Source: Dipetalonema caudispina
Lineage: Eukaryota > Nematoda > Chromadorea > Rhabditida > Onchocercidae
Length of the DNA: 52,846 bases
NCBI GenBank assembly: GCA_013365325.1
Contig: JABVXV010000390.1
Coordinates: 1 to 52,846, forward strand
Reading direction: 5' to 3'
Shown: positions 38,150 to 50,492 of the stretch, in pieces
Layout of the letters: each line of letters starts with the position of its first letter
Position numbering within the stretch: the stretch's first letter is position 1
Translations under genes and position numbers: made by a program
The notes under the pieces: generated by a model
Told to the model about the DNA's origin: nothing
The model's database searches: none
Seen by the model: the letters and a program-made list of their open reading frames with translations, nothing else

Positions 38150-39136
38150 CTTACCATAATATATTTGTCATTTGTTAATATTTTAATTTTTTAATATATT
38201 TCTTTCTTTTTTTTCCCATGCTGCTTAATGCTTTTTATTTTGTAAAATTTTCAAAATATTTTAAAGTTTTTACGAATGATTTTATCCGTTGTTAATTTCC
38301 GAAAGATGGCATACTAATTTGATGTATTTTGATTTCCTGTTTCTCTATTTTCCTTTCTTCTCATGAGGAAAGAATCGTATAGGATTTATTTATCTTTAAA
38401 TTCAAACATATCAATTCCTATGATCAGGAAGCATTGTGATAACATTTCACTGGAATAATAATATCTTACAGGAAATCAGTTCATTTTCAGTATGGCATAA
38501 GTCGGAAAATACTGCGGTGTTGAAATTGTGTGACATGCGCATTTATTGTACAGCTATCGTTTTGTCCCTTATCAAATCGATCTTTTTTATTTCAAGTGTT
38601 GTTTCGTTTTATCGTTGTAGGCATAGATTTCACTATTATATTTTATAATTTGAAAATGTTATATAACAAAATTTTATATGAAATTGAAAAAATTATACAA
38701 GCATTCGATTTCGTTTTCAAATTATTTTAATTTCCATTTCACCACACTAATAATAATTCAATGGAAGAGGACAATTTTAAAATAGGGCATATAACAATTG
38801 GTGTAAATTAAAATTAAGACAATTCATAATTGATATTTATTTTAAAATGATCAATTTACCGATATGTTATCACGAGCGTACGAATTAAATCACAGTTTTT
38901 TATCATTTTTTTTTTTTTTTTTGTAAACAAATTATCTAGACAAATAGTTTTAAACTTTTATTACTTAAGGATGAAAATTAAAAAAAAAAATTCTTTAGCA
39001 ATTTCTTTTTTATTTATTATTTTTGCAATTTTTAATATATATAATTATGTAATATTATCTTCTGCAATAATTTTCTATAACTGAATGAATTTGAAATTTT
39101 TCAACCGCAAAACATATATTGGTGACTAAAGAATGA

Positions 39137-39173
<37 letters not shown>

Positions 39174-39362
39174 CACTAAATATAGACTAATTCTACTTGC
39201 AAAATTAATCTTCCATGGAAAACTCGACAAATTTAATAAATAAGAAATGACAGATGTAAAAGAAAATCATTTGCCAAGATACTTTAATAATACGTAGAAG
39301 GCAATTTGATTTATTATTGAATTAGATGAAAATGATATTTATTCCTTCTTGTCAAAATATCA

Positions 39363-39395
<33 letters not shown>

Positions 39396-42186
39396 TATTT
39401 AATTTCGGTTTTTTTTTTCTTTCTTATTATTTTGTAAATAAAAAGGAAGAAAGATAGAAAAAAAAATACAAAAATAAAATATTTGGATGCGTTTTGATCT
39501 CGTCATTGTACAGAGAGCTTCATCTCTTAAGCTTAATTAATAATCATCGTGTTGTGAATGTTGTAATGTAATTGTATGCTTCCATTATTCTTTCTCTCTT
39601 TCTTTCTCTCTCTCTCTCTCTCTCTCATCAATTCAATCATTATTGCCACTATTAAATTATTAGAACTATCCAAAATTGTCATTAATTATTAAATTAAGCA
39701 AAGTTTAGCATGAATTCTTCAATGTTAAAGCTTATCTCAGTTGTTTCTTTTTTGCCTATTTGTACTTTTATTAATCCACCAAATTTTTGAATTTTATTTT
39801 TCATTATCTTTGAAATATGAAAGAAATGTTTGATATAGAAGTTTAGTTGTGATTTAATTTTTTGAACCTACCCTTTTTTTCCCTTTCTTTTCTTCCTTTT
39901 TTCAGAAAAACGTTATATAAAAGATGCAAATTGTTTTTATTGCGATGATAATTTTGGATAGTTTTAATTGAAAACTTTGAAATTTTTAAAAAACTTAAAA
40001 TTTTTAAAACAAATTTTAATCAATTTAGAAAATTTTTTGTAATTTTTAGCTTACATGTTATCAATAATGTATCAACGATTAATTGTTCGATATTAATCCT
40101 TTCTTATCATTCCTTTTTTATCAGTATTTTATTATAATCCATGTTGTATTTTTACAGTATAGGATGTCCTAATAATTAACAATCAATATTCTCTATTAAT
40201 TATGGCCAAAAATAAAATTAGACTTGAAAAATTTCTTGAGTTTTTTTTTTTCTTTTTTTTTTTAAATATACACTAACATTTTTCTGTAGGCTTTTTATTC
40301 ACTTCTTTGAATAGCTCAGTTTTCTTTTCCCGGTTATTTTTCACTTAAATTTCTATAAAATTTGGATGGTACAATGCTTTAAAGTGTATATAATCATTAT
40401 TTATTAAATATCTTTTTAGTGCTATTTATTTAAATTGATAGTTTTCTATGAAGGGTATTTATTATTTACCGTATTTTCACTTTTTTTTTCCTTTCTTTAA
40501 AGAATTTAATTGCAAAATGGTTTATTGAAAATTTTCTATCTCCACATCAGCAATTTATTTTCACAACTGCATTAGATTTTGAACTTACACTTAATGCTTC
40601 TAGAATTGGTCGTTTTTTTTTTTTTTTTTTTGTTAAAATTTGGCACTGATTTGCTTACTGTTGTTTTTTCCTCCACTTTTCATGATACTAAATTAAAATG
40701 AAACTTACGATTCGAATAATTATTGATTAATTGATTGGATTAAATAATATTCAAGAAAGTAAAAAGTGATCTTTTTTTTCGTTTGCAAAATATTTCATCA
40801 AATTCTTTCTTTTCACTTTCAATTCAATTTCATTCCATTTCATTCATTCTTGTGATTTAACAAAAAGCATTTCAAAGTGTAAATGCGTAATATCTTAGGA
40901 ATGGTAATAAAAGCAATCCAATGTACTTTGTATATTTTAAAGAATTCATTAATTTTTATATCTTTTTTTTTTTTTTTTTGTTCAGGGAAGGTTACACTTA
41001 ACTTTATTTTTTATATTTTATCTTTACGTGATAATTTAAGATAAATTTTGCAATGAAAGTATAGGATTTATCTTTTTGATCTTGAGATTATTACGTTTAA
41101 ATTTGATCAATTAAGGTGTTTAATTATTCTAAAATATTTGTTTAAAAATTTTTGAATTCTTTTATGCATATATATAATCGATAATTCCTGCCAATTTATA
41201 ATTATTTTTTAACAATTTAAATGAATTTTATTTGTTGGCATAAAAGTTTAACGGAATTTTGTCTTGTTTTTAATAACTTTCAAATATGTTTCCTTTAAAG
41301 TGATGTAGCATATTTTTTTTTACCCTTCAATCATATTAAAATTTTTGTAATAATTTTATTAATTTAAATTGTTAATTTATCACATTTTCTCCTTTTTTTT
41401 TTGTATATGCGTGTCTATGTGTATGTGTTTGTCTGTGTTTATGTGTTTCGTTTTGTGTTTTATTTGCTTATTTATTTATTTAATTACTTATCTAATTATG
41501 TTTTTTACTTTCTATCAATTATTTTTGCTTTCAAAAATTGCCCATAGTAGTTGTTATTGTAATTTTGCTTCATACTGATTTTAATAATAAAATTTTTTCC
41601 TGGTCATTGTAATTTAAATACATTTTAAGTATGCTAGAAAAAATAAGTTCAAAAATGGTTAAGTTAAAACATATAGCCTTACACAATTCAAACAGTTAAT
41701 GCAATTACTGATTATTTCACTTCCGAATTAATTTATCAATTTTAATTTAATATGAAACAAGAAATTGAAGTGTGAAATTCAATCAATAACGGAGTTTATA
41801 TTTGGATGAGTTTGGTATTTCCCAATATACATATTCGTTACACCTGAAAACTTTTCAATTGTAGCAAAATGCCAATTTCAGATATATTAGGTAATTTATG
41901 CTTATAATTTAGAGTAATATTATCACAAAAAATCATGGAATTTGATTATATAAATTCTAATTTTCAATTTTCGTTTGATTATCATCTAGTATTGGCAAGT
42001 TTGTATCTAATTGTAACTTAAAATATGATAGTATTTTTTGGCTTCTAAAACTTCAAACGATCATCAGCATTTAAGAGAAAAGAGATTGAAGATTGTCTTA
42101 TCAATCCTACCAAATTGAAAAATTGTTAGGATGAATATACAAATCATTTTCTCCCCCGATAAAACTTTCATTGATCGTATCAGTGG
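38150..42186. other. Gene-poor AT-rich region with long poly(T) runs
   Basis: Contains the 3' UTR of the Dickkopf-like gene and several poly(T) runs of 20-30 bases (for example near 39147 and 39365). A CT repeat lies at about 39592-39627 and a TG-rich patch at 41403-41460. Open frames of 60-70 codons here are low complexity and show no family signature. No gene supported. Confidence 0.55.
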
Positions 42187-43149
42187 ATGAAAATGCAAAG
42201 TTATCGAATTATTATTTTCCTTTTCGCTTTACTTCTCATCCTCGAATTACGGATCAACGTTGATGGTAACAAATTTGTAAAAAAACTATTATCATTTTTG
42301 TTTTAAAATACTCAAAATTTTCACTAATTTAATTTATTACGATCTTGATTATTTCAAATTTTAAAAATTAGCAAATATTGAAATGATGAAACAATATTCA
42401 GAGACTATTTTAGTACAGAAGGCAAGAAATACAATATTTTAAGGTATAATATTATCCATAATTTATGCAAATACATTAAGATATTTCTATTCACACATTT
42501 GTTTTATTGATTCTTTTCTTGTAAAATTTTCAATAAAAAAATTGAATGTTTGATGTTAAATTTTAATGTTCTTCATATGGATTCGTTTTATTATTCAAAT
42601 ATCAGAAACAAAAACCAACAGAAGCGCAAAAGTTCGATGAAAACGAGTAACTATAAGAACGGCGAGAAATTGGAAATGAAAAAGATGGTAAAATCGAAGG
42701 AATCTGAAGTACTCATTTCTTAAAACCAATAAAAAGGGCCAAAAATTATAATTAGTTTAAATTAAATGCCAAATTTATTTTTATCACACCATTATTTTAT
42801 TATCATTATTATTTAATAAATTATTTATTTATTTATAAAATTGCCAGAATTTTCAAAAAAAATTTATTTAAATTTATTTAAAAAATTGCCTAAATTTCTT
42901 TAAGAAATAAATATTTTTCCATATTTGAAGAATCTATTATTATAATTTCCCAAATAATTCTTTAAACATTTATTAATGCCTAAATAAATAAATACTTAAA
43001 TAATTAATTTGCAGGTAGCATTGAAAGATGAAAAGGGAACAGTGAAGAAAATTCAACAGCAAGAAAAGAAGCGGTATAATACGAAGTTGAAAAGTTCAAA
43101 AATGATTACGGTCTATAAAAATGGCTTAAACATGAATAAGGTTGATTGA
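42187..43149 (+). CDS. Uncertain small secreted lysine-rich protein gene
   Basis: I do not recognise a family. Exon 1 (42187-42265) encodes a good signal peptide, MKMQSYRIIIFLFALLLILE. Exon 2 (from 42372, after AAATTAG) continues in frame with NIEMMKQYSETILVQK. Two later segments look coding and join in phase with each other: 42607-42687, containing KRKSSMKTSNYKNGEKLEMK, and 43016-43149, containing KDEKGTVKKIQQQEKKRY and ending NMNKVD plus stop. No canonical donor in exon 2 gives the phase this lysine-rich frame needs. Exon 2 joined by a GTACAG or GCAAGA donor instead reads KQKPTEAQKFDENE and stops. The gene is either a peptide of roughly 54-57 aa, or longer with a splice I cannot see, or a decaying gene. 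Confidence 0.35.
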
Positions 43150-43770
43150 TAACGCTACGTGAATTTACGCAAAGTTTGAAATCAGCTGCAAATTACGTAG
43201 AATTAAGCACAAAAATCTCATCAATATATTAGCATTATCATTTCCTATATTACGTTTCTCATTTATTTCAACTTTTCCAAACACTTTATCAATTTCTTGT
43301 CATTTGTCAATTTCATATCATTTTGTGATTAATAAATTTTTTCAAATTCTGTAAGGTCCTGTTCAATTATTTCTGAATGAGCAATGAAATAGTTTGTATT
43401 ATATGATTAGCATAAGTTATGGTGGATAAGTGATTGAATTCCAGTTTATCAGATCAGTTAATGAGTAAAGAATAATCACATATGGTTATGTTAATGTTAT
43501 GTGGGACATTAAAAATTTTTAATAAAATTTGAAAGAAAAGATTTTAATAATTTTAATGCGTGAATTTAATTTTTAGTAATTTTAATATTACTATAGTTCT
43601 GAAATTATTGAAGATTATTAATGAAGAAAGTGAAAATTTTATTTCAAAGTCTGCGGAATTTGTAAAAATTTAAAATTTATAAAGAACTTTTTGTGTTGCT
43701 TTTTTTTTTTCTGCGTATCATTTCTATAGCAAAAAGCATAGTTCATTAAATAATTTATGATTTATTGCAG

Positions 43771-43859
43771 CATGTAAAGTAGTACGTGAAAAGTTAAAGA
43801 AAGCAGAAATATTATTAGCTGACGATAAATTGCAATCTGAAGTTTATGACGTCAAGTAG
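43771..43859 (+). other. Possible orphan coding exon
   Basis: After an acceptor TTTATTGCAG, one frame reads CKVVREKLKKAEILLADDKL then QSEVYDVK and a stop at 43857-43859. It looks like a helical protein end but needs an upstream exon ending with one extra base, which I could not place confidently. It may belong to the small secreted gene upstream. Confidence 0.25.
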
Positions 43860-44736
43860 AAAATGATTCCGGATTTTGTAACCGGTTTTTCTGCTACAGA
43901 AATTGGAAGCACAATAAGAAAAACAGAACAATCTGTAACACTTGGCTATAATAATTCGATTTATTTGCTTTCATTGTTTTCATTAAAATTTAACTTAAAA
44001 TGTTGTTATCGTAATAGAAATTTCGAATTTTATTAAACACACAATAACGTTTTATAAAAAACTCGTTAATTAACAGAATAAATGATTTTCGCATGGAAAT
44101 TAGTGCAAAAAAAAAGACTTATTTTTTTTACTTTTTTCTTACATTTATATTTTAATTATGATAAAGAATATTTGGTACAATTTTTTTTTTCTTTTTTTTT
44201 TATGCAATTGATTAAATAAATGAGTACACAGCGATCATTTCATACCCATAAGGTTGACCTTATTTTGTCAATGAAAAATCGACGCTCATTCCTTCCTTCT
44301 CTTATCAGCTCACAATTTAATTTTCACTAATTTCTGCTCGGTCACTTCTATTCCTCCCACCTTCTTCAAATCTTTTCTCCCATTAGTTTCATAATTAATT
44401 CCTATTAATTCCTCTTCAATTCCATCTATTCTTCACCTCTTCTCTCTCTCACCTAATTCCAAAAATAATTTTTTTTTTTTTATTTTTTAATCTAAATTCT
44501 TCATTATTACTCTAATCACAATTTAAAACCTTGATTTATTGAAATTTCGCAAGCAGCATTTAAATCTTTTAGCAAATGTTGATGAAAATTTTATTGAAAA
44601 TTTCATTTTCTTTTTCAAATCTATAGGAAAAAGATTATTGAAATTTATTCAAATACTATTTAAGCAATAAAATGAATGAACTACAAATGAGATTTTAAAC
44701 TGAAACATAAATTTCCCAAGTGACAATCTTTTGCTA
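43860..44736. other. Spacer upstream of the hydrolase gene
   Basis: AT-rich sequence with pyrimidine-rich stretches around 44290-44460. The hydrolase promoter or leader presumably lies here, but nothing specific is recognisable. Confidence 0.5.
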
Positions 44737-46641
44737 ATGAATAAATTATCACCAATTGTCCTCTATTGTCATGGCCTGGGAGCAACAGTACGAAGTGGAA
44801 TTGCATTACTTGCTGAAAAATTTGTGGAAAGCCGAGGATTACAATTTAAGAGGTTCAGAAATTTTTGCTGATAATCTCTAATGTTTCATTAATTTTTGCT
44901 AAAATCTCTAAAATTTTCACTTCTTTTTAATTTAAAAAAGTAATTAAAATAGAAATGTTGAAATTTTTCTTTTTTTAAAAAAAAAACATTACATATATAT
45001 AGTGAATATAATTTCATGTTTTGAATCTTTTTTTATTTCAGTTTTTTTAATCTTTTCCATTGATAGAGGAAATATATTTAATATAATTACTTAATAAATG
45101 TACTAACATATTTAAATAAAATACTTTTTATTTTCAAAAAAAAATACTTTCTTTAACCCCAAAAAGAAACAAATTTAATTAATTTGAGTATTCCATTAAT
45201 TTAAAAAACTGATTATTCTAATCATTCCATTCTATTTATTTTTAGTATTAAGTATCGAAATTTTGGACGTAAGAATTATGTTTGGAATGTTGATGATTGG
45301 CTTAATGATTTGTTAATGAATATTGATGAATGTAGCAAACAGCAACGATTATGCTTACTTTTTGGTAAATTTCATTTTATTAAAAAGTATTTTTTCATGT
45401 TTTTTTTTTTTTAAATTTCACTTCTTAATTTAATCAATCTTTTTACACTTTTTTTTCGTCCATTTTTTGATAATTTAAAGGAAAAATTATTTTCATTAAA
45501 TTTTTTTTTCATTTTGAAATTTCTTTTTTATCAATACTTCTTGTCATATAAAGGTTGTAGCGCTGGTTGTCATAGTATACTTCGTGCTGCGCTATTAAAA
45601 CCGCAATCTATTTGTGGCCTAATGCTTTTATCACCTGGTGTAGGCCTAAGCTTAAAATCATATATTCATATTGTTATGCCACAATTTTGGGAAAAAATTT
45701 TGGCTGAAAAAAATGTCCCACATCCTTCAGTTGCTAAACATGTTCCACCAATGATGGTCAATCGACACTGTTTGCAACATTTTGTTGATGTTAGTATTAT
45801 TAATTTGTTTATGTGTTAGATTGTATTATTCAAATTTCTAACAAATGGATGAGTTAATTTATTTGAATTTTGCGATAAGTTTTTCTTTTTTTTTTTTTTG
45901 TTTTTCAGAAATACTTCAACCTTTGCTAGTGTTTCTTTTTTTCAAGAAAAAAAAAAATAAATTTTAATCCTTCTAAAGTTAGAAATTTAATGATATTTTT
46001 AGACTTGTGTAAGCAATCAAATGACATCAATTCCTATTCATTGCCCAGTAAGAATTATGCATGGATCCGATGATAAAGTAAGTTTAAATATAAATTTTCA
46101 CGAAAGCTAATCAATTGATTGGTCAAATCTTTCATATGAATGAAAGAAGTAGCCTATTAACATTTAAAATGATTCTATCGATGTGAAATTTCCGACAATT
46201 AATTAACAAACTAGTCATCAAATAACTAAGATAGGAAATGTAATATGTAATTAATTATAATGATTTGTTCAGGTAGTTCCATTGCTAAATGTGAAAAAGT
46301 TTGAAAAGAAATTGGAAAGTAAAGATGTTATTCTATCAGTGATGAATGGTTTAGGCCATTATTTGCCGGTAAGCTAAACTTGTCTGACTTTTATTGAAAT
46401 TTCCAATTTTCTCTCTCATAATCCTTTTATATTTCTGCACTCATTTCTTGGCAATCCTTTACGCTTCAAAGCTTTCCACTTGTTTATGTTTGATTGAAAT
46501 GGCATGGAAATGTATTTATTGAATTATCAACTATCATCTTCAAAATGATAAATTGTGAAATTCCAGTTTACGACAGAATTTGAAGAATTATTCGATTCTC
46601 TCCTTTGTTCAGTACAACAAACTGATAAACGAATATTATGA
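44737..46641 (+). CDS. Alpha/beta hydrolase, ABHD10-like (serine esterase / acyl-protein thioesterase type)
   Basis: Six phase-consistent exons: 44737-44852, 45246-45364, 45554-45789, 46003-46077, 46273-46368, 46567-46641; 238 aa. The oxyanion-type motif YCHGLGATVRSG lies near residue 10. The nucleophile elbow is GCSAG with Ser81, the acid lies in MHGSDDKVVP (Asp181), and the base in NGLGHYLP (His211), so the triad is complete. The segment IPIHCPVRIMHGSDDKVVP closely follows ABHD10 and bacterial serine-esterase relatives. Human ABHD10 is a mitochondrial S-depalmitoylase of about 306 aa with a presequence. This model starts almost at the hydrolase core, so the presequence is absent or in an unseen upstream exon; no in-frame upstream Met exists before a stop. 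Exon 3 uses an unusual ATAAAG acceptor. Substrate unknown. Confidence 0.88.
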
Positions 46642-47564
46642 TTCTGCTATGATTATAATTCTGTTAGGATTTTTTCCTTTTTTCTTTTTTTTTTTTTTTT
46701 TTTTGTTGCAAAATTTCCCAACAATTTAATGATAAATTTCGCACCAAAAGTAATAGCAAATATTTAATAGAATGATAAAATGATACATCATTTGTAATTT
46801 ATTTATTAAATAAATAATACATTCCTTCAATAAGCTATTATTGAATGCTTCAGCAGAATAGTAATAAAAAATCGTCTTATTTCAACTTAAATGTTGCATC
46901 ATTTCAAGTAATTAATGTTATTAGCTCGTCTGGTTGCTTATAAATGAAGTGTGAAGGTTTCGAGTAATATGAAGTGAACTTTTGATATTCAAACATTGAT
47001 GATGGACAATATAGTATGAAATCATTTTATCCTACATGGCGTAAACCAAATGTATGGAAGTAATTTAAGAAATGATTGAAGGAATAATTGCATACTAAAA
47101 TGGATGATTAATGATTAATTAGTTTTTTATTTATAATGAAAGTTATTTTTGTATTTGCAAGATGAAAAATGAGATGAGTAAACGGAAAGAGAAAAGAATG
47201 AAAGAGGAAGAGAGGGAGAGAGAGAGAGAAAGAAAGGGGAAAGGGTAAAAACTGAATTAAACAAACAAATCGGTATTAACGTAAAATGGCATGATCGGTT
47301 GCCAGGCACCAATTAAATGATGACAGCATTCAACTATCTGTCTGTATTAGTTATTTGTACAATGTTTATAATTTTGTATCATTGATAACATTCTGTTGGA
47401 TTTTTTCTTTTTTTAATTTCAAAAATAAAAATTGAAATTAAAATGTTTACATCTCTTATCCTATCAAATAGAATGCAATTAAGATATGATAGTTGTATAT
47501 TTCGATACAATGATATTTACTCTTTGGAATGAAAATGTAAGCAGTTAGTTTGTTGAATATTATC

Positions 47565-47735
47565 AGAAGGTCATATATCGTAGCATAAAAGATGTACCCT
47601 GTATCATAGTATCATTATGCGAAAATATCGCATGTGATAGTGTAATAATGTCATGTATCATAAGCATAAAAATGTAACATATTGTAGCGTAAAAGTGTTG
47701 CATATTATAGCAGGAAGAATATCATGTAGTTTATT
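47565..47735. repeat. Degenerate tandem repeat, unit about 22-30 bp
   Basis: Six or seven diverged units share the pattern RTATCATAGYATAAAARTGT with spacing of 22-30 bp, for example ATCGTAGCATAAAAGATGT, TATCATAAGCATAAAAATGT and ATTGTAGCGTAAAAGTGT. Confidence 0.65.
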
Positions 47736-50208
47736 AAAACAATTAATTTGATTAGAAAAATGAATTAAATATTTGAAAAACAATGTATATTTTTTTATTT
47801 TAAATAAATGATTTCGTAAAGCATTTATTGAGCTTAAAATGAATGAATGAATCAGTGTCGCTATAGCAACATCTTAAAAATTTCTCATTTATTGATGCAA
47901 AACTTTGCTCCATCGTATCGGTATGACATTCTCTGTTTCTTCGTTTCATTCCTATCAGTCCTTCTTTTCAAGCTAAGAGCTCTTTTTTTGCTTTTTTTAC
48001 TATATTGAATTTGAAAAAATAGTGTTATAGGTAGATAGATAGATTGCAATTGAATAATTTCATTTAAGAAATTGAAATTTTTGATGCTTAAATGATATAT
48101 TCTTTCATCTATAATGCGCTTTGAAATTGAAGCATTCTTCGTTTTTGATTAAATTTTAAAATGAAATCTATACATTTTTATGAATATTGTTGTATAGTGT
48201 AAAAAGGCGACATTAATAATATTACGCCATTTTAATTATTAATTATGATATTAACTATATTTCTTTCGTTTTTCTTTCTTTCCTTTTTTTTTTTATTAGT
48301 TAAAATTCATATCAATCGATAACTCTTAAAAAGTATATGGAATTTTTGTTATGCAATAGTTATGAAAACAAAAATTTAATAGAAAGAGAGAAAGTAAACT
48401 CAATGAAATATCTTTCCCGAGGGAAACTAAATTTCGTATCATTGATATAAAATGTTCGATGAGATGGAAAAATTCTTATGACATTTCATCGTCATCATTG
48501 CAACACAAATGCATCAAATGCATAGAATGAATCTTTTTTGGTCCATTTAGCTATTTAATCATTGATATGTTTTATCACTTGTAAATTAATATTTCATTCA
48601 CATATATATAATTCATTTAAAAATCACTAAATTTTGTTAATATTAGACAAATTAACCTAAGTTAAACTAAGTTTACAACGCAAATTATTCGAAATTGATC
48701 ATTAATTTAAGATGAAAAACTGTTGCAATGAAGATGCTTCACGTCTTGCAAAATTTCCATCATTTTAAAAAATTAATTTTTAGTTTCAATTGAAATAGCT
48801 TTAAAACAAAAACATACAATTTGATAGCATTGTTGTATGGCAAAAATTTTAATGTTATCATTTTATTTTGGTTCCTTATTTGGATTGATTTGTTACTATA
48901 TTTTTCTAACTGGTAATGTGTAAATTTGAATTTTATTTATTTATTATTTTTTCACTTCTCGTTTAAAAATATTTCAATACGAAGACGAACTAAAATTGTA
49001 GGAGAAGAAGAAAATTGAAAAATAATGGGAAGAAAAGTAGTTTTTTTTTTTATTTTTAATTTCATTATAGTCAAAACTTTCGACAACTTTTCTTTTTGAG
49101 TAAAATAAAAAAATCAAAGAATCTTTTCTGTTTTTTGCTTCGCAGAATTGTTTACTTATTAAATCTATACATTGATATAAAGCACTACTTAGAAATAATT
49201 TATTTTTTTTTGAATTTGCAATAGAAAATGGCTTATGTTTAAATGCATAAAAATTATGATTTGCTAATTCGATAGTGAAATTAGGCTTAAATAACACACT
49301 CTTCAATTAGGTTGAATATATTTATTACATCACTGTATTGCACTACGAATCTGAAGCATTTTTAATTTTATTTTTATTTTTAAGTTGAAAATTGTTGGTT
49401 TAAATTTGATGGCTTTCTGAAATTGATAATAAAAACTAAAAATAGTGAATTTATTAGGGCGGAATATGCATGAAATAATGTGAACTTTTACCTTTTATTC
49501 GTTTTCAATTTAAGATTTACAATGCATATTCGTCAGAAATAAGTACTGTAAATCTGAAAACTTTGCAAATTCACAATTCAAAAATATATATATGATAATA
49601 TGCAATGAAAAAGTGAAAGCAAAAATTGTTTTTACATTTGTTTTTTTTTTGCTATTTCTCAAATATAGCAAAAAACAAAACATTTCAGAAAATTTTTCCT
49701 CTTCAAGCAACAAAAACAAAATGAACAAGATAGTGGGATGAACAGAAATTTGCTTATCATTTCATGAATTGTTCTGGAAACATTTCAAAATTTATTCAAA
49801 CTTTCAAACGTCATCCTTTTCTTTTTTTCTTCTCCCATTTCCCATGCAAATATATATTATTTTGGCATAAATTTTATGCAAATTATAAGCATTTCCCATA
49901 ATCCATACCATTCATACATAAATGAATGATAAAATTGTTTAATGCAATTTACCACATTCGTTAATTACTATGTCGAAACAGTTTATGTTTACATATAAAC
50001 AAATCTCGTAAAAAACTTATCGAAAATTTTCGAATAAGTCACGAAGTATTGCAGTTGAATTCTCGAGAAATTGGTCTTTGAAACAAAAAACGCTTTGTAA
50101 CAAAAATTCTTTATAACAAGAACCTTTATAACATTTGTTAAATAATAAAAAATGCACATGACATATATGAGATAATAAAAAACACTCATAATTTAGAACA
50201 GTAAGAAT

Positions 50209-50492
50209 ACAACAATAAAAAAAAAAAAACGCGATAATATATACGATATGAGTACAGTAACAAAGAGTATACGTGGAATATACGGTATAATAAGTGTAAT
50301 AACAAAAAACACGCATGATATCCACGTGTAGAGGCACAATAACGAAAAACGCAATAGTATATACGATATGACTGCAATAATAACAAGCATACATAATGTA
50401 TATGGTGGAAGTACAATAACAAAAAGAGTAATGATATATACGATATAGGTACAATAATAACAAATGTACATAATTCATACGGTATAACTGTA
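50209..50492. repeat. Minisatellite, unit about 38-40 bp, about 7 copies
   Basis: Units begin AATAACAAAAA or AATAATAACAA, continue with a short variable part, then ATATACGATAT, and end near GTAC. Seven copies run head to tail. The array creates a 153-codon Tyr/Ile/Cys-rich open frame on the minus strand that is not a gene. Confidence 0.82.

Noticed and set aside
38436..38730. Two overlapping 66-70 codon plus-strand frames
   Set aside because: No splice context or family signal, and they lie beyond the stop of the Dickkopf-like gene.
41369..41578. 69-codon Cys/Phe/Ile frame
   Set aside because: Produced by a TG/TA-rich low-complexity patch.
50017..50478. 153-codon open frame on the minus strand, the longest in the window
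   Set aside because: It lies over a tandem repeat and its protein only repeats the unit (Tyr/Ile/Cys-rich); no family features.
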